Shown: piece by piece, positions 25,574 to 34,247 of the stretch
Position numbering within the stretch: position 1 is the stretch's first letter
Layout of the letters: each line of letters starts with the position of its first letter
Source of the DNA: a bacterium
Lineage (GTDB): Bacteria > Campylobacterota > Campylobacteria > Campylobacterales > Sulfurimonadaceae
Direction: 5' to 3'
Assembly: GCA_018824305.1 (NCBI GenBank)
Contig: JAHJGM010000006.1
Span: 1-53,351, forward strand
DNA: 53,351 nucleotides
Translations under genes and position numbers: made by a program
Notes under the pieces: generated by a model
The model's input: only the letters and a program-made list of their open reading frames with translations
Databases searched by the model: none
Told to the model about the DNA's origin: nothing

Positions 25574-26897
25574 TTTGGACAAACTCTTTAATTTTAGAGA
25601 TCATATAATTAAGAGCATCATCACCCATACCCGGATACAGACCTATCCAAAAACTGTCGTTCATGATCTTATCGGTATTTGTCAGTGTTCCGACGATCCT
25701 GTAGTCGCTGCCCTCTATCATACTGTCAAACATCGGATGTCTTGTCATATTCCCTGCAAAGAGATTTCTTGTCTGAATATTATTATTTTCAAGATGTTCT
25801 ACCAGTTCGTTTCTTGTGAATTTTACGCCATCTTTGAGTGTCATCATAAATCCAAACCAGCTTGGATCAGAGTTTGGCTGTGCTGTTACAAGCTGCAACT
25901 CTTTTAGATCTTTGAGTCCGTCATAAAGTTTTTTATAGTTCTCTTTTCTTATCTGCACAAAGCTAGGAAACTTCTCAAGTTGAGCTACACCTACGGCTGC
26001 CTGCATATCGGATACTTTGAGATTGAATCCAAAGTGTGAGTAGACATATTTATGGTCATACCCTTTTGGAAGCGTCCCGAAGCTTTGAGTAAATCTGCAT
26101 CCGCATGTGTTATCAACTCCGCTTTCACACCAGCAGTCTCTTCCCCAGTCTCTCATAGAGAGCATGATCTTTTTAAGAAGAGGATTGTCGGTATAAGTCG
26201 CTCCGCCTTCACCCATCGTCATATGGTGAGGAGGGTAGAAGCTTGATGTCCCTATATCGCCCCATGTCCCTGTCGGTCTTCCATTATAGATACTTCCAAG
26301 AGCGTCACAGTTGTCCTCTATAAGCCAAAGGTTGTGTTTGTCACAGAACTCTTTTACGGCCTTGATATTAAACGGGTTGCCTAAGGTATGTGCTATCATA
26401 ACTGCTTTTGTTTTTGGGCTTAGTGCCTTTTCAAGCTGTGTCACGTCGATGTTTGCATGAGTGAGTTCCATATCTACAAATACAGGAACTGCACCGTATT
26501 GAACGATAGGGGCTACCGTAGTAGGAAAACCGGCAGCGACACTGATAACTTCATCTCCGCGTTTTACTTGTCTCTCTTTGAGTAATGGAGAGGTTAGTGT
26601 ATAAAATGCAAGCAGGTTCGCAGAACTTCCCGAGTTCACTAAAAATGTCCATCTGACATCTAAAAATTCAGCCAGTTTCTTTTCAAATGTTTTAGAGTAG
26701 TCTCCGTAAGTCAGCCAAAAATCAAGTGAACTGTCAACGAGATTTATCATCTCTTTCTCATCAAATACACGTCCCGCATAGTTTACGCGAGATTTGCCGC
26801 TTACAAACGGTTTGGTTTGATTTGGTTTATGTACCAGTTCATAATACTCTTTTGTCTTCTCTAGTATCTCTTGTTTTAGTTGTTCTGCTTGTGTCAT
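25566..26897 (-). CDS. rfbH: CDP-4-keto-6-deoxy-D-glucose 3-dehydrase (E1)
   Basis: PMP-dependent [2Fe-2S] dehydrase of 3,6-dideoxyhexose synthesis (RfbH/DdhC). The aminotransferase-fold lysine is replaced by His: SFYPPHHMTMGEGG, H224 aligning with His220 of Yersinia E1. The iron-sulfur cysteines are C197, C255, C257 and C265, exactly the C-x57-C-x1-C-x7-C spacing reported for E1. This separates it from ordinary DegT aminotransferases and from ColD. Length 443 aa is typical. It needs an E3-type reductase, which is not encoded here. GAGG-type ribosome-binding site; two bases after the upstream epimerase gene. Confidence 0.93.
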   Translation of the reverse strand: MTQAEQLKQEILEKTKEYYELVHKPNQTKPFVSGKSRVNYAGRVFDEKEMINLVDSSLDFWLTYGDYSKTFEKKLAEFLDVRWTFLVNSGSSANLLAFYTLTSPLLKERQVKRGDEVISVAAGFPTTVAPIVQYGAVPVFVDMELTHANIDVTQLEKALSPKTKAVMIAHTLGNPFNIKAVKEFCDKHNLWLIEDNCDALGSIYNGRPTGTWGDIGTSSFYPPHHMTMGEGGATYTDNPLLKKIMLSMRDWGRDCWCESGVDNTCGCRFTQSFGTLPKGYDHKYVYSHFGFNLKVSDMQAAVGVAQLEKFPSFVQIRKENYKKLYDGLKDLKELQLVTAQPNSDPSWFGFMMTLKDGVKFTRNELVEHLENNNIQTRNLFAGNMTRHPMFDSMIEGSDYRIVGTLTNTDKIMNDSFWIGLYPGMGDDALNYMISKIKEFVQNA

Positions 26898-26898
26898 C

Positions 26899-27786
26899 TT
26901 ACTTATCCTCGATTGTTTTTATTATTGCTTCTTTTAGTGTATATCTCGGTTTCCAGTTCGGAACTATTTGCCCGTTTTCCCAAGGAACCATGACCTCTCG
27001 TTCTCTGTAGGGTCTTGCTCCCCATTTGATAACTAGTTCTACATTGACCGCATCTTCAAAAAGTTTTGAGAGCTCTTTTAGAGACATCCTTTCATCCGAG
27101 CTGAGTGCAAAACTCTTGTTTTTAAAATCTGCTGCGTTTTGTGAGCTTAAATGTTCTATCAAGAGCGTGTATGCACTTATTACATCTTCAATATAACAGA
27201 TGTCTATTAACTGCTCACCCGCAGACATCTCCAATGTCTCACCGCTTTTTGCGATCTTGCTCCAAAGGTTAAATATCTTGTTGCGAGTGTCGTTTGGTCC
27301 AAAAGTATCATTTAATTTAATTGTAGTAAAAATCAGATTCGAAGTCTCTGTATAGTATTTTGCTATAGTCTCAAATGCTTCTTTTGTAGCGGCATATAGA
27401 TTTACAGGATTGTAGTCGGAGTTTTCAAAGTTCTGCCAGAAAGTACCGGTGTTTATGAACCATCGGACATTTGACTGCTTGCAGACCTCTAGGAGCTGTG
27501 TTCCGAATTTTATGTTAGAGTCGATGAGGTTGGCTATATCATCTTTGGTGTGAGCGGCTAAGAAAAGTGATGCCAGGTGAACTACTCCGTCAAATTTTTC
27601 ATTTTGAAAATACTCTAGAAAAGAGTTGATATTATCATCATAAATAAAAAGGTTTGCTCTAGTGTCTATTCTTGAAATATCGCTCTCTTTTCTTAGGATC
27701 GTATGGATCTCATATCCGCTGTCCAATAACAGTTTCACAAGGTTTTGACCTATAAAGCCGGATGCTCCGCTCACTAGGATCTTCAT
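26899..27786 (-). CDS. NAD(P)-dependent sugar reductase/epimerase (AscF/RfbJ-like)
   Basis: A 295-aa extended SDR: GASGFIGQNL at 7-16, FINTGTFWQ with the catalytic Thr region, and YAATK with Y-x3-K. It resembles the last-step reductases of CDP-dideoxyhexose pathways, which reduce the 4-keto group to give abequose, paratose or ascarylose. Its place between an RmlC-like epimerase and rfbH supports a 4-ketoreductase role in the same pathway. Start ATG overlaps the upstream stop (ATGA). The exact product configuration cannot be read from the sequence. Confidence 0.8.
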   Translation of the reverse strand: MKILVSGASGFIGQNLVKLLLDSGYEIHTILRKESDISRIDTRANLFIYDDNINSFLEYFQNEKFDGVVHLASLFLAAHTKDDIANLIDSNIKFGTQLLEVCKQSNVRWFINTGTFWQNFENSDYNPVNLYAATKEAFETIAKYYTETSNLIFTTIKLNDTFGPNDTRNKIFNLWSKIAKSGETLEMSAGEQLIDICYIEDVISAYTLLIEHLSSQNAADFKNKSFALSSDERMSLKELSKLFEDAVNVELVIKWGARPYREREVMVPWENGQIVPNWKPRYTLKEAIIKTIEDK

Positions 27787-28337
27787 GAGTTGACTCCAAA
27801 AACAAATGGAGTTTGAAACTCAGAAAAAGTTTCAAAAGAGATGTCTCTCTCAGAAATCTTAGGGTCTTCACATTGCCAGTTAAATCCGAAACTGTCAAAT
27901 CTAAGACCGCCGTCGTTGTTGGGTGCGTAGCCGGTTGTTTGCATGTAAGTCACGTTTGTGTTATCTTGTAAAGATTTAAAACCGTGTGCCAATCCTTTAG
28001 GAATGATCAATACTTTTGCATTTTCACCGGAAAGTTCAATAGAAAAATGCTTGCCGTATGTCGGCGAGTCTTTTCTGATGTCCAGTACAACATCTATGAT
28101 TTTGCCAAAAGGCACATAAACTAGTTTTATATGATCAAAGGGAGGTGTTTGAAAGTGCATACCTCTGATAACGTCTTTGTGTGATAAGGAGTAATAGCTT
28201 TCTTGTATATTGATATCCAAACCATTTGTTTGAAAGAGATCATTGTTGAAGGTTTTGATAAATCTGCCTCTAGAGTCTTCAAAGTTTCTTGGTTCCAAAA
28301 TCTTTAATCCGATGATGTCTGTATCGATGATCTTCAT
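27783..28337 (-). CDS. RmlC-like nucleotide-sugar epimerase (possible AscE)
   Basis: A 184-aa cupin of the dTDP-4-dehydrorhamnose 3,5-epimerase family: FNNDLFQTNGL, catalytic His in IRGMHFQ, IDVVLDIRKDSPTYGKH, and the tyrosine in TTGYAPNNDGGLRFD. There is no rmlA/rmlB/rmlD here; the neighbours are CDP-glucose pathway genes, so the substrate is more likely a CDP-4-keto-(di)deoxy sugar. In Yersinia, AscE of this family does the 5-epimerisation that leads to CDP-ascarylose. Zero-gap junction with rfbG and ATGA overlap with the next gene. Confidence 0.85.
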   Translation of the reverse strand: MKIIDTDIIGLKILEPRNFEDSRGRFIKTFNNDLFQTNGLDINIQESYYSLSHKDVIRGMHFQTPPFDHIKLVYVPFGKIIDVVLDIRKDSPTYGKHFSIELSGENAKVLIIPKGLAHGFKSLQDNTNVTYMQTTGYAPNNDGGLRFDSFGFNWQCEDPKISERDISFETFSEFQTPFVFGVNS

Positions 28338-29435
28338 TTAGACAGCCCATTCGATTTGTTTGGTTTTTGCATCAGCTACATAACTTTTTAGATCATCTTC
28401 AGTAAGGATTTTTGTATCCTCTTCATAAAAAGATTTATACCATTTGACCGTTTTTTCAAATGTCGTATCACTGTCCCACACATCTTTCCATTTCAGCAGT
28501 ATATGGGCTTTAGAACAGTCAAGTTTGAGAAGATTTGCTTCATGTGGCTGACTTGGGTCTTGATTGATCTCATAATCGATCTTTTCCCAATGTTTTTTGA
28601 CATTGTGTATGACTTCTTCGACAGTGATGCTTCCCTCGTCGCTTGGTCCGAAGTTCCATGCTTCACCGAACTCTTTTTTCTCTTCAAGCAGTTTTTGCCC
28701 TACATGTAGGTATCCGCTGAGGGGTTCGAGGACATGCTGCCAAGGTCTTGTTGCATGAGGATTTCTTATACTGACTTTTTTGCCTTGTGAGACCGAAAGC
28801 ATGATATCGGTGATGAGTCTGTCTTTTGCCCAGTCTCCTCCGCCGATGACATTTCCGGCTCTACAGCTTGCCAGTAGTGTGTCATGAGTTTTTTTGTATT
28901 CTTGCACATTGAAGTAAGAGTTTCGATAAGAGTTTGCAAGCAGGTCGGCACATCCTTTTGATGAGCTGTACGGGTCATAACCGCCCATTGGGTCGTTTTC
29001 ACGATATCCCCATATCCACTCTTTATTTTCATAGGCTTTATCGCTTGTGATATTGACTATCGCTTTTACATCATATTTTCTGCAGGCTTCAAATACTTTG
29101 AGCGTCCCCATGACGTTTGTCTCATAAGTCTCTATAGGGTTTTCATAAGAGAGTCTTACAAGAGGCTGCGCGGCAAGATGAAACACGATATCGGGTTTGT
29201 AGGTCTCAAAAGCCCTATTTAATTGGTCAAGATCTCGTATATCGCCGACTATGGAGACAATATCAAGGTTTAAAAGCGAGATATGATTTGGTTGTGTCGG
29301 GGCTTCAAGAGAATAACCGACGACTTTTGCACCCATCTCTCTCAGCCAGTATACAAGCCATGAGCCTTTAAAACCTGTATGCCCCGTTACAAGTACGCTT
29401 TTGTCTTTATAGATCCCGCCAAAGAGCTTTTGCAT
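28338..29435 (-). CDS. rfbG: CDP-glucose 4,6-dehydratase
   Basis: Converts CDP-glucose to CDP-4-keto-6-deoxyglucose with bound NAD. The signature VLVTGHTGFKGSWL is present near the N terminus, followed by VFHLAAQPLVRLSYENP, NITSDKAYEN with the catalytic Thr, and YDPYSSSKG with Y-x3-K. The 365-aa length equals the family norm. Three in-frame ATGs occur (29450, 29441, 29435); I chose 29435 because it overlaps the rfbF stop as TAATG and gives MQKLFGGIYKDKSVLVTGHTG-like spacing to the cofactor motif. Confidence 0.94.
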   Translation of the reverse strand: MQKLFGGIYKDKSVLVTGHTGFKGSWLVYWLREMGAKVVGYSLEAPTQPNHISLLNLDIVSIVGDIRDLDQLNRAFETYKPDIVFHLAAQPLVRLSYENPIETYETNVMGTLKVFEACRKYDVKAIVNITSDKAYENKEWIWGYRENDPMGGYDPYSSSKGCADLLANSYRNSYFNVQEYKKTHDTLLASCRAGNVIGGGDWAKDRLITDIMLSVSQGKKVSIRNPHATRPWQHVLEPLSGYLHVGQKLLEEKKEFGEAWNFGPSDEGSITVEEVIHNVKKHWEKIDYEINQDPSQPHEANLLKLDCSKAHILLKWKDVWDSDTTFEKTVKWYKSFYEEDTKILTEDDLKSYVADAKTKQIEWAV

Positions 29436-30208
29436 TACCATACTTTCCATGGAGCTTTTTTACTTTCCCAAAGTTTTTGCAGTTCTTGTTTGTCTCTAAG
29501 CGTGTCCATAGGTTTCCAGAATCCACTGTGTTTAAAGGTAAATATCTCTCCGTCTTTAGCCAGATTTTGTAAAGGTGACTGTTCGAAAATCGTACCGTCA
29601 CCCTCGGTAATATAATCAAAAACTTTAGGCTCACATACAAAAAAGCCGGCATTTATCCAGCCGCCGTCACCTTTTGGTTTTTCAAGAAAGTGAGTGACTT
29701 GATTGTTCTCTTCGATATTAAGCGCTCCGAATCTTCCATCGGGTTGAGCAGATGTCATCGTCATCGCTTTTCCGTGAGATTTGTGAAATTTTACGAGTTC
29801 TTCGATGTTGACATTGCTGACACCGTCGCCATAGGTAAGCATAAACGGTTCGTCTCCTACAAATGACTGGGCCCTCTTTATTCTTCCGCCTGTCATACTG
29901 TCAAGACCGGTGTCAAGGAGTGTCACTTTCCAAGGTTCGCTGGAGTTGTTGAGTACCTCCATCTTCCCTGTCTGGATATCCAATGTCACATCGCTTTGGT
30001 GAAGAAAGTAGTTTGCAAAGTACTCTTTGATGTAGTAGCCTTTATATCCAAGCAATACGACGAATTCGTTGAATCCGTAAGTTGAGTATAGTTTCATAAT
30101 ATGCCAAAGAATAGGTTTTCCGCCGATGTCTACCATCGGTTTGGGTCTGATGTCCGTCTCTTCACTTAATCTTGTTCCAAATCCGCCGGCTAATAACAAT
30201 ACTTTCAC
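29435..30208 (-). CDS. rfbF: Glucose-1-phosphate cytidylyltransferase
   Basis: First enzyme of the CDP-dideoxysugar route, making CDP-glucose from CTP and glucose 1-phosphate. LLLAGGFGTRLSEETDIRPK is the nucleotidyl-transfer motif; MVDIGGKPILWHIMK and LTYGDGVSNV (metal-binding Asp) follow. Length 257 aa matches RfbF/DdhA exactly. GTG start overlaps the kinase stop as GTGA and has a strong AAAGGAG upstream. Confidence 0.96.
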   Translation of the reverse strand: MKVLLLAGGFGTRLSEETDIRPKPMVDIGGKPILWHIMKLYSTYGFNEFVVLLGYKGYYIKEYFANYFLHQSDVTLDIQTGKMEVLNNSSEPWKVTLLDTGLDSMTGGRIKRAQSFVGDEPFMLTYGDGVSNVNIEELVKFHKSHGKAMTMTSAQPDGRFGALNIEENNQVTHFLEKPKGDGGWINAGFFVCEPKVFDYITEGDGTIFEQSPLQNLAKDGEIFTFKHSGFWKPMDTLRDKQELQKLWESKKAPWKVW

Positions 30209-30954
30209 TTTTTTGCTCCTTTTAACTTACGTTTGAGATTTACCATATCTTCGAGTTTTTTCGCTTCGTCCAAGACTGTCTTTACCGCTTCCTCTTCATT
30301 TATGGATGCAAGACGGGCGTACTCTTTTGCGATGATCACGAGGTCGTTTTTATCTTTTGCCCAGAACTTGTTGAAGTTTTTTAGTCCCTCTTGCGGAGGT
30401 ATCATCTTGAATTCCATTCTGTTTATATCGACAAGGGAGAATCTATAGCCGTCATTTTGCTTCGTGATAAGGATGTTTCCAAGTGAGTAGTCCACATGCC
30501 AGACACCTTTTTGATGTATTTCGTATGTGAATTTTGCGAAAGCTTTTAGTATGCGCTCTACATCGTCGACTTTGTGATGAAACACCTCTCTGATCGTAAA
30601 GTCGTAGGGCTCATAGACGGAGATAAAATAGCTTTCGCTCAGCAAGCCGGCTTCAAAAAACTCGATGACTCCGATGGGTTCGGGTGTATTGACACGGATT
30701 TCATTGAGTTCGATGGCGTTTAGATAAGATTTTTTGGCTTTTCCCTCTCTTAAAAAAGTGTAGGCGAATCTGTTGATGAGATGGGGGACTTTAAAAGATT
30801 TTATGACACATTTTATGCCGTTTAGTTCTACGATCTTCAGTTCATTTCTTGCTTTATGTATACTGCTTGTAGAAGTTTTAAAAATATCTTTGATATTGAG
30901 TAAGTCATGATAAAAATTTTTATATTTCGGATTTAGTATACGTTTATATGACAA
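30205..30954 (-). CDS. LPS kinase, InaA/WaaP-like
   Basis: A 249-aa protein-kinase-like-fold enzyme. Visible kinase features are CVIKSFKVPH with the ATP-binding lysine, HVDYSLGNILI as the catalytic loop (Asp in HVD), and LVDINRMEF in the DFG position. Similar proteins in Bacteroidetes and Campylobacterota are called InaA or Kdo kinase and phosphorylate inner-core heptose or Kdo on the cytoplasmic side. TTG start with AGG five bases upstream. First gene of the CDP-sugar operon, which runs divergently from the GT4 gene at 31012; TATAAT on the minus strand in the 57-base gap may be its -10. Confidence 0.78.
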   Translation of the reverse strand: MSYKRILNPKYKNFYHDLLNIKDIFKTSTSSIHKARNELKIVELNGIKCVIKSFKVPHLINRFAYTFLREGKAKKSYLNAIELNEIRVNTPEPIGVIEFFEAGLLSESYFISVYEPYDFTIREVFHHKVDDVERILKAFAKFTYEIHQKGVWHVDYSLGNILITKQNDGYRFSLVDINRMEFKMIPPQEGLKNFNKFWAKDKNDLVIIAKEYARLASINEEEAVKTVLDEAKKLEDMVNLKRKLKGAKK

Positions 30955-31011
30955 ATTAACCTACTTTGTTTAGTTGATTTGATATTATAACATTTTAATT
31001 AGGAGAGATTA

Positions 31012-32160
31012 ATGCGCGTTGCGGTAATTGTCAGAAGTTTGAAGATCGGCGGTATGGAAAGAGTGGCTGTAAATCTTTCGGAGGCTTTTGCAGATGCCGG
31101 CGATGAGTCTCATCTTATCTATTTCAAAGACAAAAAAAGAGCGTTTACTCCAAAACAAAGCGTGCATTTCCATCATTTTAACCTCGATAAAGCTCTCAAT
31201 TTGACTATTATCGGTGCGATTCTCGGAGTGTTTGCCAAACTGCTTAACGGGGTGTTTAGAAACACTTATTTTATCTACAGCGGTCTGCTTTTTGCCCCGA
31301 TATTTCGCTACAAACTAAAAAAATTGGAAAAAAAGTTCGGCAGGTTCGATCTTATCATCATGCGCGGACACGGGACGTTTGAGCTGGTATGGCCTCTTAA
31401 AGACGATAGGATCGTGCAGATGGTGGAGAGCGTTTTTATAAAGCACGGTACAAGAGTGGAAAATTTTTATATCAGATGTGTCTATGCGGGTAAAAATCTG
31501 GCAGGCGTATCAAGCGGAGTCAAAGAGAAGATAGAGGAGGTCCTAAGACTCACTTCTGTTGAAGCAAGCTCGGTGAAAGTAGTCAACAATCCTTTAGATA
31601 TAGAGGAGATAAGAAAAAAAGCCGATGCCTATAAGCCTGACATAGATGAGGAGTATATCCTCAGTGTCGGCAGAGTCACGCCAAATAAAAACATCTCTTT
31701 TTTGCTAGAGTCGTACAAATATGCCCGAGATAATCTAGGTCTCGCTTTCCCGCTGGTCATAGTCGGAGACGGACATGATATGCACAACATAAAAGCAAAA
31801 GTAGAGGAGTTGGAACTCGGCTCACATGTAAGGCTGTTGGGGCTGCTTGGCAATCCATACCCTTGGATGAAAAATGCCTCCCTTCTTACATCGACATCCT
31901 TCGCCGAAGGATTTGGCATGGTGCTGGTCGAAGCACTCTCATGTGGCACAAAGGTCATAACCACAAGATCAAAAGGGGGAGTCAAAGACATCATGGTCGG
32001 TGAGTTAGCGGAGTATATGATCGACTTTGATGTAGAGATGTTTGCAAAAAAGATGGTCGAGACAATCGGCGAAGACAGAAAATGGGATTTTGATAGATTT
32101 ATCCAACCCTTTCATTCCTTTTCAATCGTGGACAGATACAAAGAGTTGTATCTACGCTAA
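31012..32160 (+). CDS. Glycosyltransferase family 4
   Basis: A 382-aa GT-B enzyme. N-terminal acceptor domain begins VIVRSLKIGGMERVAVNLSEA; the donor domain has SVGRVTPNKNI, LVIVGDG and FAEGFGMVLVEALSCG, the E-x7-E motif of retaining GT4 enzymes. Strong AGGAGA ribosome-binding site. Stands alone on the plus strand between the CDP-sugar operon and a convergent PIG-L gene, with which its stop overlaps by 9 bases. Donor sugar unknown; role in LPS synthesis inferred from location. Confidence 0.9.
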   Translation: MRVAVIVRSLKIGGMERVAVNLSEAFADAGDESHLIYFKDKKRAFTPKQSVHFHHFNLDKALNLTIIGAILGVFAKLLNGVFRNTYFIYSGLLFAPIFRYKLKKLEKKFGRFDLIIMRGHGTFELVWPLKDDRIVQMVESVFIKHGTRVENFYIRCVYAGKNLAGVSSGVKEKIEEVLRLTSVEASSVKVVNNPLDIEEIRKKADAYKPDIDEEYILSVGRVTPNKNISFLLESYKYARDNLGLAFPLVIVGDGHDMHNIKAKVEELELGSHVRLLGLLGNPYPWMKNASLLTSTSFAEGFGMVLVEALSCGTKVITTRSKGGVKDIMVGELAEYMIDFDVEMFAKKMVETIGEDRKWDFDRFIQPFHSFSIVDRYKELYLR

Positions 32161-33453
32161 TCTGTCTATATTTTCACTTTCGATGACGAAAAAGAGTTCG
32201 TTTGCTCTTACGGCTCTTTTAAAATAGCTTTTATCTTTTCCGCTGAGTTTTCTTTTTACCATCTTATTGAGCTGCCTGTATGCTTTTTGTATGGAGATGG
32301 CAGTGCGTGAGTCTCGCAGGTCGTGGATCGCTTCTAAGGCAAAGAATTTGTCTGTCTGCAGCTCGTCCTCAAGAGGGAACGAATAGATGCCATCATAGGC
32401 GAACTCATTGAAGTTTGGAGGCAGAGTTACGGATGAATGCATCGCTCCTACGGGATAGGTCTCGCTTAGACTCAGATGATTCGTATAGGTCAGCAGCCTA
32501 CATGTAAGACCTGTTTTTTTCATGGCATCGATAAGCGCATAGGTCGTATATTTATGGTCTTCGTGGCTGTCTATGACAGGATGCGGCGTGATGATGAAAT
32601 CCGGTCTTTTCTGCAAGAGTATCTGCTCTAAGTCATCCATAAACGAGCCGTGTTTTGCCTCTACACGTAAGGAGAGTTTTATGTCGGCGTGTGAGACTTT
32701 TCTAAAAGGGTTCATATCGCCGAAGTTTTTTACATGTGAAGCCGCTGTTTCAGCGGGATGTTCACGCATCCATTTTAAGCTCCCGCCGTAGTATCCAAGG
32801 GCGAGAGAATTTTTTATATCTACACCGCCGAGCATCGGCACGCAAAGAGCATCAAATGTTCTAAGCTCGGCTTTTTTCTTTGACGCTTTTGTTTTGTCTT
32901 CATAAAGAGTGCGATAGCTGCATACGCCGTGTTCGCCTATAGTCGTCGTGACGATAGTTACGTCTTTTGCGCTTTTGTAGAGCCCAAAAGCCGCTATCTC
33001 AGCATCATCTGCATGTGGGGCTAAAATAACTATTTTTTTTGACAGGTCTATCTCGTTGTTATAACCGTATAGAGTCAGATCATCTGTCTTTATACTTATA
33101 TGCTTACATGTAAGAGTGATATGTTCATCTTTGAGATGAGAGAGGTTGATATACCTCGTGCCTTTTGCTCCATACTCAAAGTAGTGTTTTAATCCGAGCG
33201 TTTGGATAAAGGGTTTGAAAAAATATGAGAGAGGATGAAAAGAGAGTCGTACTTTTAAAAAAAGCGTATCGAGATCTTTATATTCAGCAGGGATAAAAAG
33301 AACACCCTCCGTGAGAGTGACTTTTTTTTGCAAGGCATTTTTCATTGCATAGCTATAATCTTTTGAGGTGTCGTATCTGTATTTTTTTGTACGTTTGAAG
33401 AGAATAAACAGATAAATAGCCAAAACAATCGAAAATAAAGAGTAAAAAATCAT
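32152..33453 (-). CDS. PIG-L-family deacetylase with N-terminal membrane anchor
   Basis: A 433-aa protein. Residues 1-19 form one membrane helix, 20-138 an uncharacterised domain, and from 139 a LmbE/PIG-L fold: zinc motif APHADDAE (H147, D149, D150) and the second site TPHPVIDSHEDHKY. These enzymes remove acetyl groups from N-acetyl amino sugars such as GlcNAc. In this locus it may deacetylate a lipid-linked or LPS amino sugar, giving a positive charge. AGGAG precedes the ATG. The N-terminal domain is unusual for the family, which is usually 220-250 aa. Confidence 0.82.
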   Translation of the reverse strand: MIFYSLFSIVLAIYLFILFKRTKKYRYDTSKDYSYAMKNALQKKVTLTEGVLFIPAEYKDLDTLFLKVRLSFHPLSYFFKPFIQTLGLKHYFEYGAKGTRYINLSHLKDEHITLTCKHISIKTDDLTLYGYNNEIDLSKKIVILAPHADDAEIAAFGLYKSAKDVTIVTTTIGEHGVCSYRTLYEDKTKASKKKAELRTFDALCVPMLGGVDIKNSLALGYYGGSLKWMREHPAETAASHVKNFGDMNPFRKVSHADIKLSLRVEAKHGSFMDDLEQILLQKRPDFIITPHPVIDSHEDHKYTTYALIDAMKKTGLTCRLLTYTNHLSLSETYPVGAMHSSVTLPPNFNEFAYDGIYSFPLEDELQTDKFFALEAIHDLRDSRTAISIQKAYRQLNKMVKRKLSGKDKSYFKRAVRANELFFVIESENIDRLA

Positions 33454-33500
33454 AAAATCTCCTAGAGAAGGATTATATCAAATAGTTACTATGATAAAAT

Positions 33501-34247
33501 ATGTTTATGAAAATAACAGCAAATATAATAACTTTAAATGAAGAAAAAAATATAGCCGACGCCATCAGGTCTGTGCAGGAAGTTTGTGATGAGGTTTTGG
33601 TTGTTGACTCTCTGAGCAGTGACAGAACATGCGAGATAGCAGAATCCCTCGGTGCAAAAGTCATCAAGCAGGCATATCTGGGCGATGGACCTCAAAAAGC
33701 ATTCGGGGCGCCTTTGGCGGCAAATGAGTGGATACTTAGTATCGATGCGGATGAAAGACTCGATAAAAATGCTATAGAAGCTATAAAAAATATAGATCTC
33801 GATGCTACGACTTATGATGCTTTTTCATTTGCGAGAAAGACGTTTATTGGAAAACATTTCATCAAACTTTGGTACCCCGACCGTGTCACAAGACTCTACA
33901 ACCGCCAAAAATGCGGTTTTTCCACGGCAGGCGGACATGCAAGAGTCCAGACTGCAAACGTAAAAGATCTGGATGCGGATATGCTACATTATTCGTATGA
34001 AGATTACTCCCAGATGATAAAGACGACGCATAAGTTCATCACTCGCGGAGCTAGAATCTCTCACGAAGAGGGTAAACGAGCGGGTTCGTTCGATCCTTTC
34101 TTACATGGAGCAGGGGCACTTTTTAAAGCGCTCGTCTTAAAAGGCGGTGCATTTCACGGCATACACGGGTGGAATGTAGCTGTCATATCGGCTTTTAGTT
34201 CCTATATGAAATACGCTTTGATGTTGGAGATGCAGGAAAATGAGTAA
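33501..34247 (+). CDS. Glycosyltransferase family 2 (WaaE/KdtX-like beta-glucosyltransferase)
   Basis: A 248-aa GT2 enzyme of the WaaE/LgtF type that adds beta-1,4-glucose to heptose I of the LPS core. It starts ITANIITLNEEKNIADAI, has LVVDSLSSDRTCEIAES and the DxD site SIDADERLDKNA, then KLWYPDRVTRLYNR and the late HYSYEDYSQM typical of this subgroup. No clear ribosome-binding site; ATG at 33501 or 33507 are both possible. First of five overlapping genes ending with the O-antigen ligase. Confidence 0.88.
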   Translation: MFMKITANIITLNEEKNIADAIRSVQEVCDEVLVVDSLSSDRTCEIAESLGAKVIKQAYLGDGPQKAFGAPLAANEWILSIDADERLDKNAIEAIKNIDLDATTYDAFSFARKTFIGKHFIKLWYPDRVTRLYNRQKCGFSTAGGHARVQTANVKDLDADMLHYSYEDYSQMIKTTHKFITRGARISHEEGKRAGSFDPFLHGAGALFKALVLKGGAFHGIHGWNVAVISAFSSYMKYALMLEMQENE

